64,000 nt of DNA from SABY01 sp964593705. GTDB taxonomy: Bacteria; Bacteroidota; Bacteroidia; Bacteroidales; 4484-276. The stretch is taken from contig CAZQIV010000017.1 of assembly GCA_964593705.1 (NCBI GenBank), positions 1 through 64,000 of the forward strand, written 5' to 3'. A program made the position numbers and the translations under genes. Under the pieces are notes generated by a model that worked only from the letters and a program-made list of their open reading frames with translations, was not told where the DNA came from and did no database searches. This document shows positions 38,101 through 44,818 of the stretch, piece after piece; position 1 is the first letter of the stretch, and each line of letters starts with the position of its first letter.

Positions 38101-38635
38101 TCAGTTCGTCCTTTGTTACCAAAAACTGAGATTTTCCGGAGAGGTGATCAGGCTGTATCACATGATCGAGCTGCAACGAACCTGATCCAACTGTTGCCTG
38201 GTTTTCGGAAATGATATTGTTGAGGATAACCGTTTGTTGGAGGTATTCATAATAATCGTGCATCGGGGTTTCGACATAGTAAAATGTATCGCCCGAAAAA
38301 TGGGAGATGGTGTGGGATGCCTGATAACTCAAAATGGAGTCCACACGTGACGAATCGGTGATGTAGGTGTTACATTTATAATCCCACTCCCCGCAGCCGA
38401 GGTTGGTGTTTCCGGGAACCGACACCAGGCCACCCTTACAGCGCATGTTGTAGGCCATGATTATTTTTTCGTAAGTCTGCCCGGGGTTGTCGGGAAACTG
38501 AATCATGGTATCCCTGCCTTGCGGGCTATAAGTTTGGGAATAGTTGATGCTTGGGATTACAATTGTGTCGCCGGGAGATTGTGCAAGAGCAAATACCGGT
38601 AAAAATGCAAACAATAAAAAGTAAAGTTTTTTCAT
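35186..38635 (-). CDS. secreted PNGase F-like N-glycanase with LamG-type domain and T9SS domain
   Basis: A 1149-aa protein. It has a signal peptide (MKKLYFLLFAFLPVFALAQ, residues 1-19), then an N-terminal domain with GNTNLGCGEWDYKCNTYI as in peptide-N-glycosidase F relatives. A LamG/concanavalin-like domain follows (residues ~300-460; VSLWCYGNPDF, NHWAFTKNAVSG, GKIDELSIWNAEL), then a PNGase F-like C-terminal jelly roll (~residues 540-830; WYILGTPPHDV, ECADVAIYPQGGTWIFDRAG, WCPGDPSTLFEYDITEF), CARDB-like and unknown beta domains, and a T9SS type A tail (VSVYPNPTSDLVYI, LPAGVYFLQL). Enzymes of this family release N-glycans from glycoproteins; I did not map the catalytic acids. Its promoter and first 23 codons are duplicated beyond the cas13b gene. 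Confidence 0.82.
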   Translation of the reverse strand: MKKLYFLLFAFLPVFALAQSPGDTIVIPSINYSQTYSPQGRDTMIQFPDNPGQTYEKIIMAYNMRCKGGLVSVPGNTNLGCGEWDYKCNTYITDSSRVDSILSYQASHTISHFSGDTFYYVETPMHDYYEYLQQTVILNNIISENQATVGSGSLQLDHVIQPDHLSGKSQFLVTKDELSQAGVVPGNLDGIILNAFGNSVAPFLRVKIKHTNESFLDKISPELEGFTEVYFSGLNFTAGENRIQFYEPFDWDGTSNIIVEFSFTGVDVANQLLIEGEDTGENYGLFTTNGTHIVNDMGYTQIPAEPLSTISEEITVSLWCYGNPDFLPANTSIIHGLDAGNNRSLNVHLPWSNSGIYFDCGYEGSYDRIDKTATLAEIEGQWNHWAFTKNAVSGDMKIYLNGELWHSGTGKTRLIDIQGLVLGGAQNSSNYYFGKIDELSIWNAELDLETIHNWMNTAIDASHPNYSNLVAYYKFDEGSGTTPADASPFGETAQMNGYVVWENERGNLLSRGFESTTLRPNITFLQGEYDMIVSGEILTVWEERTANVVTEYEIIPRYGTMLHDSINPLSTQYLWQAGYEYTYNPEGQIVDSNLRIPTDFAAISELNYYRRYPAKYEIMSFVTPYGIYLDLGLEGKTWLFDVTDYAPILKGNKRLSIELGGQRQEDMDIKFWYILGTPPHDVIDINQLWRASSNNYTNLMNNRAFEPRQFYFNPAGEAFKVRSVITGHGQQGEFSQRWHSLNINGDIPEFEWKVWTECADVAIYPQGGTWIFDRAGWCPGDPSTLFEYDITEFVTPGQTHSIDYNLTFASGTSNYQVNNQLVTYGAPNFNLDAAVINITKPNAENAAFTRFNPACSYPVAVIQNTGATTLTSLDLEYSVEGGEMLTYTWSGSLGFLETTEVELEIPNYTFWSGSDNKFTVNISSPNGEADEYDYNNSYTIQFTEVDLYDISETLTIECLTNNQGYQTSYSLIDMAGNIIFEMDDLANATVYTNEVNLELGCYILRIDDTGDNGLDFWYYPNYGTGYLRIKDGDGNIMVDIEPDFGKYAVYEFGVVDFTGTEEIPEKSNIVSVYPNPTSDLVYINLKGLENNLVDARIFDAAIVQVHEGQFCVEDDDFTESISLEKLPAGVYFLQLEYDGRKVLRKIVKK

Positions 38636-39024
38636 AATGTGATGTGTTTTAAAATTTGAACCAAAGGTAATTTTTTTTATAATTATTTAGGTGATGGAAT
38701 TGATAACAAATCATCATGATCCCATCCCCGTCCCTTCCCCATTTGGGGAAGGGTGCCTGAACCCATGGGGCTTGCAGGAAATGAAAAAGCACAGCGATTC
38801 GGCTAAGGATTACAGATTCAAATCCCATGCGAGAGGACCCCCCTCTCCATTTGGAGAGAGCCTGTCCCGAAAATTGGGAGGGCAGGGGGAGGGGAAAAAA
38901 ACGATTAGTTTATATAATTACCAAAAGTTATTACCAAAGGTGATTACGATACCCAATTATTCATCCTTGTCTTGTGATCCATCCTCAAATAACTGGCTCA
39001 GGCTTTCTGTTTAATTCAATTGAA
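38566..39024. repeat. direct repeat flanking the Cas13b locus, copy 1
   Basis: 459 bp, starting with the first 23 codons of the PNGase F-like gene (minus strand) and its promoter, then 334 bp (38691-39024) that I find identical to 44034-44367. The 125 bp nearest the gene differ from copy 2 at about ten positions. A 107-codon ORF in the identical part appears in both copies but has no family signal. The far edge is TTAATTCAATTGAA. Confidence 0.85.
38662..38669 (-). promoter_or_regulatory. -7 box TACCTTTG of the PNGase F-like gene
   Basis: TAnnTTTG match on the minus strand, 26 bp upstream of ATG 38635. It is also kept in the duplicated copy at 44005-44012. Confidence 0.55.
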
Positions 39025-39081
39025 ATTGTGGATCAATTTTAATTAAAATAAACAGAAGATTTGTGTGTGCTTGATTAATGT

Positions 39082-39113
39082 AAAAACCGGGGTTTTTATT
39101 TCCCCGGTTTTTT
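39082..39113. terminator. terminator-like hairpin
   Basis: AAAAACCGGGG and CCCCGGTTTTTT arms with a short T-rich loop and T run on the plus-strand 3' side; the A run on the other side makes it usable in both directions. It lies between the direct repeat copy 1 and the MITE-like element, downstream of the CRISPR array on the minus strand. Confidence 0.6.
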
Positions 39114-39120
39114 CTTTTTC

Positions 39121-39431
39121 GGTTCTACAACCATTTTCGTGGATGTGAATAATTGCTATCACCGTAAACAAATTTCCGCCTTGCCAGCCTTGCCGGCGAG
39201 GCAGGCTCGCCTCGCTGCGAAGCGGGTCTCACCGCCAGTTGGCGGTTACCAATGACATATTTTTGCAAGCGTCAGGTTATCAAGAGATTTCTTGCCGCAT
39301 GTGCGGCATACCAATGACATGTTTTTGCAAGCGTCTGGATACCAATAGATTTCTTGCCGCACGTGCGGCAAGAAATCTATTTTACTACTCATGATTAATA
39401 TTTTACTTTCCACTAAATTCGTAGTAGTACC
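39121..39431 (-). mobile_element. MITE-like dispersed element, copy 2, next to the CRISPR array
   Basis: A 311-bp non-coding element with imperfect terminal inverted repeats (GGTTCTAC at 39121; AGTAGTACC at 39423-39431). Its ends match the element at 10765-10988 in inverted orientation, while its interior holds different short palindromes (TTGCCGCACGTGCGGCAA and a related copy) and a CCTCGCTGCGAAGCGGGTCT block also found near 10850. It ends 16 bp from the first CRISPR repeat. Confidence 0.6.
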
Positions 39432-39447
39432 TATTTTTCAAAAGCTT

Positions 39448-39747
39448 GCTGTTACTACCCTTCAAAATGCGGGCTTCGACAGCCTAAGGAGAAATTATCC
39501 TAAAGTTTTTGCTGCTGCGACTACCCTTCAAAGTGCGGGCTTCAACAGCTCAAATAACATTTCATTATGAAACATTTCCGCTGTGACTACCCTTCAAAGT
39601 GCGGGCTTCGACAGCGATCAACTGGTATGTTACTAAAAAAAGTATGCTGTGACTACCTTTCAAAATGCCGGCTTCGACAGCGTTATCATATTCTTTTCCA
39701 ACTAAATATCTGCTGTGATTACCCTTCAAAATGTGGGCTTCGACAGC
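39448..39747 (-). CRISPR. type VI-B CRISPR array, 5 repeats and 4 spacers
   Basis: Five 36-bp repeats at 39448-39483, 39514-39549, 39580-39615, 39646-39681 and 39712-39747, separated by four spacers of exactly 30 bp. On the plus strand each begins GCTG and ends ACAGC; on the minus strand they read GCTGTCGAAGCC...GGGTAGTCACAGC. This has the complementary ends and internal GAAG...TTTTGAAGGG pattern of Cas13b repeats (typically GTTGT...ACAAC, 36 nt). All five differ by one to three bases from the consensus. The array follows csx28 by 100 bp on the same strand, so transcription probably runs on the minus strand. The 78-codon ORF across it is an artefact. Confidence 0.95.
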
Positions 39748-39847
39748 ACAGGATCCCTAATTTGTTGTGTTTGTTTGTGCTGGTGTTTTTTTTGCTGAAA
39801 TAAAACCAACATAAGTTGATTCAATTGCAAATAAATGACTGCTTTTT

Positions 39848-40441
39848 TTAATCTTGTTTATTAATTACTTCGGTTTCTTTTTTTAGTTGCTCTACCATCT
39901 CCACATGGATAGCTGCCATACGCCGGTGCATCTGTTCTTTCCTTATTTGTATCAATTTATCTTCGCTATTGCTTGTTGCAAGTAAAAATCCATAAAGAAT
40001 TCCGCGGTATTCAAACAGCAGTTTTTTAATATCCTGCGAAAGGTAAATACCCAGCCCGGTACCATAAAAGCAAGCAGCGAGTTGTTTTATAAACCGTCGG
40101 GCATTTTCCACATTCATATAAAAGACTTTGGCTTTGCTACCCTTATCCTGTTTCCATATTAATACACTATTGTTGTTTTCGGTATCGGTGGTAAAGGCCA
40201 ACAACTTCCAACAAGCTTCGATGGCCGACAGTTTGCGTTCGTATTTAATCCTTTCGAGCCCAATAAATATTTCCTGTTTTTTTTGCCTGAGGGCAAATTT
40301 ATAGGCAAGTATTGCCGCTATGGCAATTCCAATTAAGGCGATTATCCCCGAAACAGAATTTAACAGGAGTTTATTGCAAAAACTTTCTGGCAAAATATCA
40401 TGTTGATTAACCAGTAATATCAAATTGAATAATGTCGTCAT
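39848..40441 (-). CDS. csx28: Csx28-like type VI-B2 accessory protein
   Basis: A 197-aa protein overlapping the 3' end of cas13b by 35 bp, which suggests translational coupling. An N-terminal transmembrane helix spans about residues 28-48 (SVSGIIALIGIAIAAILAY). The rest is helical, with the divergent HEPN motif R167-K-E-Q-M-H172 (R-x4-H) near the C-terminus. Size, single TM helix and R-x4-H match Csx28, the accessory protein of subtype VI-B2, rather than the multi-TM Csx27 of VI-B1. Known Csx28 enhances Cas13b-mediated phage defence and has been described as a membrane pore. Position between cas13b and the array is the usual one. Family assignment rests on features and context, not on a search. 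Confidence 0.8.
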   Translation of the reverse strand: MTTLFNLILLVNQHDILPESFCNKLLLNSVSGIIALIGIAIAAILAYKFALRQKKQEIFIGLERIKYERKLSAIEACWKLLAFTTDTENNNSVLIWKQDKGSKAKVFYMNVENARRFIKQLAACFYGTGLGIYLSQDIKKLLFEYRGILYGFLLATSNSEDKLIQIRKEQMHRRMAAIHVEMVEQLKKETEVINKQD

Positions 40442-43400
40442 AATATTTTTGTATTATTTTTTTAAACTGAAGGGCGGGCGAGTTGTGCAAAACTATGGGT
40501 TCATCAGCCGTATAATCTTTAAGCTTGTTGATGCCATCACCGTTTATTTCATCTTTGTAGAGCAGGTACGCGGGGTATTGGCTGTGGCAAAAAGCATTGC
40601 GCAGTTTTTCGATTTTCATTCGTTTTGCAGGGTCGTATCCCGGAAATCCATCCAGGATTTGTTCGTGCGAAATAAAGGCTTTATCACTTCCTTTAATAAT
40701 TCCTTTTAATGCTATTGCTTTTCGTTCAAAATTATGAATTGTATCCATAACTTCGACCCTAACCTCCTGGTAAAGTTCTAGTTCTTTTTGCAGGGCTTCA
40801 AAATAAATTGGGTCTTTGGCAAGGTAGGGCAATAAACTACTTATCCTGCGGTCTTTCATCAGGGCCCTGAAATCGCCATAGTTTTTAATCTTGATCTGTT
40901 CGCGCAAAATGGTTTTTGATTGTAGGTCTGAAAGCTTTGATTTTGCCCCGGCTATTTTTAACAAGCTATCCATATTGGTCTCGTAGCTATAAGGCATTTC
41001 AATTTTTGCTTCAGTTTGCAATTCGAGTATCCCTTTGTCCGACTCGGCTTTTATTTGCGATAATTTATATTCATTGCCAAATTCAACAGGTTTAATATCA
41101 TTTGTTTCCTTTTTCTTTTTTACAAACCCTTCGTTAATAACAAAGCTCCTGCGCAGGGTATGGTCAACGAGCATAAACAAAACCATATCGCAGGTTTTTG
41201 CCAGGCGTATCTGTTTTTCGTTTTCTCCAAAAGCCTTATACCTCGTCCAGTATTTTTCTTTCAGTTCATTAATTTCATCTTTCGAGAGCCTTTTTCCATT
41301 TCGTTTCGTCTTCTTTGCTTCAACTTCAATCTTATCGTCCATAGCCCTGAGTATTTCATTATCATATGTGTCCTCATTAATTCGTTGAGCTTTATCTTTC
41401 AATTCATCTATTGTCAGGAATTTTTGTTTTAAAGGCATGCCGTTTTTCTTACGATCATCATAAATTTTGTTCAGGAATTCGTATGATCTATTATAGGTAT
41501 AAAATTCCTGTGGGCTGTCATCCAAAATCTGTGTAAAATACTTTTCTATAATATAGGCCGTATTTACCCGGCTTAATTGTTTTAATTCCCCGGCGAGCAC
41601 TTTAGTTTTTTCGGTGGAAGAAAGGATATTTAAGATTGGTTTCAGAAATAAACCCCGTGGTAAATTTTGTACATTTTGCGTGCGTAATTCATTGGCAAGG
41701 TTTTTATAATATGTTTCGCTATGCTCCTTTCTGCGCCTGCCCATTTTTAAGAAATGATAATCGTGGTACTGCTCTTTGCTTTTGCAATACCCTAAATACC
41801 ACTCCCTTTTTTTGAGGTATTTCACATAAAAATCAAGGATGCCTTTGCAAGTATCCACCCGGATTTGATGTAAGAAAGGATGTGGATTTTCGCTGTTGGT
41901 AAGTTGCAGGTTATTAAAAGTAGCATCGAGGCTGTCTTTGTTAGCACCGAAAAAAGCCAGTTTTGCTTGCAGTACCTGAAATTCGGTACTGTTGGGTTTG
42001 CCCTTCATTCCAGCAAGCGGTTTTTGTAGCCTGATGATATCCCGTGCCAGGAAGTCGGCCATGTTCCCACTTTTCATTTCCACATAATCTTTCGATCCTG
42101 GTTTTTGAGCGAAATTGTCTTTTTGATTATTAATTTTTTTAAGCATTTGTTTTGTTTCGGCAATCAGGGCTTCCAACATTTTGTCGGCTCTATCTTCAAA
42201 TGTCTTCGTCGTTGCAGAAGTTAAATATTCAATAAGTGGTTTTGGAATGAAATATTTTTCGAGTCCTCGTTTTGAAATTTCTTCTGCGAATCCAGAATTA
42301 TTCATTCCCGGGTTTAATACTCCATTTTCAATATCCATGAAAAAAAGATCCATAGATTTAACATGCAAGCGGATTATTTCTTCCACCGATGTACTTGCCG
42401 TATTGTCCTGAAGCAGCAAGTGGTAAAAAACCATTGCCGGCAATTCATACAAACTTAACCAGCAATCGGGTGCTTTTGTACGCGGCAGTGTAGTTTTTGC
42501 ATGCTCTTTATCAAAATCAGGCAGTTCAGGCCAGATTTTATTATCCTTAACCAATTCGGAATAACTGTGCCTAAATTTGAGGCCGATGTTTTTTCCGTTG
42601 ATGTGATAATGCGGGGTGGTTTGGGTTAGGTAAATATCTTCCTTTTCAAAATCCCTGTCTTCAATTCTTTGGATTTTGTCAATCCATTGCTGTGGCCTTT
42701 TTTCATCCGAAAAATCATCCAGGTTGCCAAAAGCGGTCATTTTTTTAATCCATCTTCTGATTCTGTTCTGTCCATCAACATCTTTGTTATAAACATGAAA
42801 ACAGTAATTCCCCAGGTCCACATGAAATTTAGCATCCTTAAATACAGTGTCGAAATATTTGAGTGCGAAATAGTAAAACCTATTGCTGCTTCTTTTCAGG
42901 ATGGGCAAAGCTTCGTATTCATCTTCGGTTTCTATTTCTTCTGCTTTCTTCAAAAACCTCTCCTTGTCATCTTCGCTCAATAAAGGATATAAATGTTTAG
43001 GGCATCGCCTTAATTCGTTTACCATATCTAAAAGTAGCCCGGCGGAATTATTGTCGCTTTTTAATTTGGGTTGTGGTAGCCTGAGTGAATAAAAAGTATA
43101 TGTTTCGAGGGTTGCTTTTTCGCCGGGTTTTTCGCTTCTCTTAAATCCTTCGAGTTTTTTAAGAAAGGTTTGGGCATCTTTCCGTTGCAGCCATAAGCAT
43201 ATAAAATAAGCCAATCCCTTTTCGGAAAGCTTATCCTTGTCATCAACAAATGAATAATGAAAATCACTCCTTTCAATAGTTTTGGCATCTTTACCTTTTC
43301 CAGTCCGTTCCAATCTAACAAGGTGCATCATATCTTTCGCCCCCAATTTAAATCTTTTTTTTATGCCTCGCCTGCCCGCATCAAAAAGTAGCTGCATGCC

Positions 43401-43829
43401 AGCAATAATTTCCTTTGGTGTTTCAACAGGATCATGTACTGCATGGGTGTAGGAATTTCGAAAATCGTAAAGTTGTTGTATAAAGATTGCAAATACCTTT
43501 GAATAGTCTTCTGGCTTTGCTTGTCTTTCTTTTCTTTTAAAGTAAGCATAATTCTTTGCCAGATAATTTGCATAAGGAAACTTTTCCTCGATTTTTTGAA
43601 TAATTTTCCATGATACATCAGGTTCGGCATTATCCCTTAATTTTTTCCATAGCCCTGCATTCATCATGTTGTCATCATCATTCAGGTCGAATCCCAGGCC
43701 CAGCCTTTCTGAAATATCCCTGAAAGTGATAAATACATTTTGCTTTGCCGTGTTTAAATAACTGGCAAAAAATGCTTTGTCCGTTTCGTCATTGTACTTT
43801 CGATAATTTGGTTTAATGCTAAGGTTCAT
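40407..43829 (-). CDS. cas13b: Cas13b RNA-guided RNase, type VI-B effector
   Basis: A 1140-aa protein, within the usual 1100-1200 aa of Cas13b. The two HEPN catalytic motifs lie near the ends, as in Cas13b: R124-N-S-Y-T-H129 (YDFRNSYTHAVHD) and R1077-N-A-F-C-H1082 (KLRNAFCHSQYPAYL). The start MNLSIKPNYRKYNDETDKAF and the basic central region (~residues 690-900, with KRNGKRLSKDE) fit the family's crRNA-binding lid. Cas13b processes its own crRNA and, once bound to target RNA, cuts RNA without specificity. No cas1 or cas2 is present. Upstream, 10 bp away, ends a short ORF made from the duplicated 5' end of the PNGase F-like gene, whose promoter may drive this operon. Confidence 0.95.
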   Translation of the reverse strand: MNLSIKPNYRKYNDETDKAFFASYLNTAKQNVFITFRDISERLGLGFDLNDDDNMMNAGLWKKLRDNAEPDVSWKIIQKIEEKFPYANYLAKNYAYFKRKERQAKPEDYSKVFAIFIQQLYDFRNSYTHAVHDPVETPKEIIAGMQLLFDAGRRGIKKRFKLGAKDMMHLVRLERTGKGKDAKTIERSDFHYSFVDDKDKLSEKGLAYFICLWLQRKDAQTFLKKLEGFKRSEKPGEKATLETYTFYSLRLPQPKLKSDNNSAGLLLDMVNELRRCPKHLYPLLSEDDKERFLKKAEEIETEDEYEALPILKRSSNRFYYFALKYFDTVFKDAKFHVDLGNYCFHVYNKDVDGQNRIRRWIKKMTAFGNLDDFSDEKRPQQWIDKIQRIEDRDFEKEDIYLTQTTPHYHINGKNIGLKFRHSYSELVKDNKIWPELPDFDKEHAKTTLPRTKAPDCWLSLYELPAMVFYHLLLQDNTASTSVEEIIRLHVKSMDLFFMDIENGVLNPGMNNSGFAEEISKRGLEKYFIPKPLIEYLTSATTKTFEDRADKMLEALIAETKQMLKKINNQKDNFAQKPGSKDYVEMKSGNMADFLARDIIRLQKPLAGMKGKPNSTEFQVLQAKLAFFGANKDSLDATFNNLQLTNSENPHPFLHQIRVDTCKGILDFYVKYLKKREWYLGYCKSKEQYHDYHFLKMGRRRKEHSETYYKNLANELRTQNVQNLPRGLFLKPILNILSSTEKTKVLAGELKQLSRVNTAYIIEKYFTQILDDSPQEFYTYNRSYEFLNKIYDDRKKNGMPLKQKFLTIDELKDKAQRINEDTYDNEILRAMDDKIEVEAKKTKRNGKRLSKDEINELKEKYWTRYKAFGENEKQIRLAKTCDMVLFMLVDHTLRRSFVINEGFVKKKKETNDIKPVEFGNEYKLSQIKAESDKGILELQTEAKIEMPYSYETNMDSLLKIAGAKSKLSDLQSKTILREQIKIKNYGDFRALMKDRRISSLLPYLAKDPIYFEALQKELELYQEVRVEVMDTIHNFERKAIALKGIIKGSDKAFISHEQILDGFPGYDPAKRMKIEKLRNAFCHSQYPAYLLYKDEINGDGINKLKDYTADEPIVLHNSPALQFKKIIQKYYDDIIQFDITG

Positions 43830-43839
43830 AATTATATTT

Positions 43840-43977
43840 TTATAAATTTATATTGCACTTGATATATTTAGTGTGATTTATCTCCTTCGCTCTCTTGCGC
43901 CACCGCCTGTCGCCGGGAGATTGTGCAAGAGCAAATACCGGCAAAAATGCTAATAATAATAAGTAGAGTTTTTTCAT
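43840..43977 (-). pseudogene. duplicated 5' fragment of the PNGase F-like gene forming a 45-codon leader ORF
   Basis: ATG 43977 starts MKKLYLLLLAFLPVFALAQ plus SPGD, the signal peptide of the gene at 38635 with two substitutions. It then departs from it at 43908 and runs RRWRKRAKEINHTKY... to a TAA at 43840-43842, 10 bp before the cas13b ATG. It is a by-product of the duplication flanking the Cas13b locus. Whether it is translated is unknown. Confidence 0.7.
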
Positions 43978-44367
43978 AATGTGCAGTGTTTAAAAAATTT
44001 GAATCAAAGGTAATTTTTTTTGTAATTATTTAGGTGATGGAATTGATAACAAATCATCATGATCCCATCCCCGTCCCTTCCCCATTTGGGGAAGGGTGCC
44101 TGAACCCATGGGGCTTGCAGGAAATGAAAAAGCACAGCGATTCGGCTAAGGATTACAGATTCAAATCCCATGCGAGAGGACCCCCCTCTCCATTTGGAGA
44201 GAGCCTGTCCCGAAAATTGGGAGGGCAGGGGGAGGGGAAAAAAACGATTAGTTTATATAATTACCAAAAGTTATTACCAAAGGTGATTACGATACCCAAT
44301 TATTCATCCTTGTCTTGTGATCCATCCTCAAATAACTGGCTCAGGCTTTCTGTTTAATTCAATTGAA
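43908..44367. repeat. direct repeat flanking the Cas13b locus, copy 2
   Basis: 460 bp in the same orientation as 38566-39024, with an offset of 5343 bp over the identical 334-bp part (44034-44367). The shared segment begins TGTCGCCGGGAG and ends TTAATTCAATTGAA. The part nearer cas13b (43908-44033) is diverged. Confidence 0.85.
44005..44012 (-). promoter_or_regulatory. -7 box TACCTTTG upstream of the leader ORF and cas13b
   Basis: TAnnTTTG match on the minus strand, 27 bp upstream of ATG 43977 and ~175 bp upstream of cas13b. It is the duplicated promoter of the PNGase F-like gene and the best candidate promoter for cas13b-csx28. Confidence 0.5.
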
Positions 44368-44770
44368 TAGAATTTGGTATTTTATTTTTTTCAGATTTGA
44401 TTTCAGAATCTTCGATTCCGATTTAAATCAACCCTTTCTCATGCTTTTCTTTAATCACTTTAGCATATCCTGCGTCATGCGACCGAAATCCCATTTCGGT
44501 TTCCAGTCTCACTTTTCACGGCCAGTGATATTGAATATTTTTATTTCGCAATAGAATTGTATTTAGAATACTTTGGAAATCAGGGCATGTTTGCCCTTTG
44601 CTGCCGACCGTGAAAAGAAACCCTCCGGAAAGCATAATGAAACTGTTGTTTGATTAAAACATTTCCCACAGAATCGTTAAAAAGGTTTCGGACAGATTTT
44701 CCTGGTTAATCCTGATAAGAGCTTTTGCATTTCAAACCTGATTGCTTCCCGAAAAAAAGAACAAAAAAAA
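44368..44770. other. intergenic region without a recognisable gene
   Basis: About 400 bp beyond direct repeat copy 2. It contains an inverted pair CTTTTCACGGCC (~44511) and CCGACCGTGAAAAG (~44604), possibly a degenerate element, and a 63-codon ORF with no family signal. Nothing else stands out. Confidence 0.5.
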
Positions 44771-44795
44771 GCCGGTAATTAATTTAATTACCGGC
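44771..44795 (-). terminator. rho-independent terminator
   Basis: GCCGGTAATTA and TAATTACCGGC arms around a 3-base loop, followed on the minus strand by a run of T. It lies 23 bp past the stop of the OmpA/TPR lipoprotein gene. Confidence 0.75.
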
Positions 44796-44818
44796 TTCCA
44801 AATATTTTGTGACTATAA

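Noticed and set aside
38691..39014. 107-codon ORF present twice (also 44034-44357) with identical translation
   Set aside because: Identity follows from the duplicated DNA. The translation has no domain or signal features, and the sequence includes common intergenic motifs (CCATTTGGGGAAGG, TCCATTTGGAGAGAG).
39567..39803. 78-codon ORF across the CRISPR array
   Set aside because: Its repeated CDYPSKCGLRQ peptides are simply translated CRISPR repeats.
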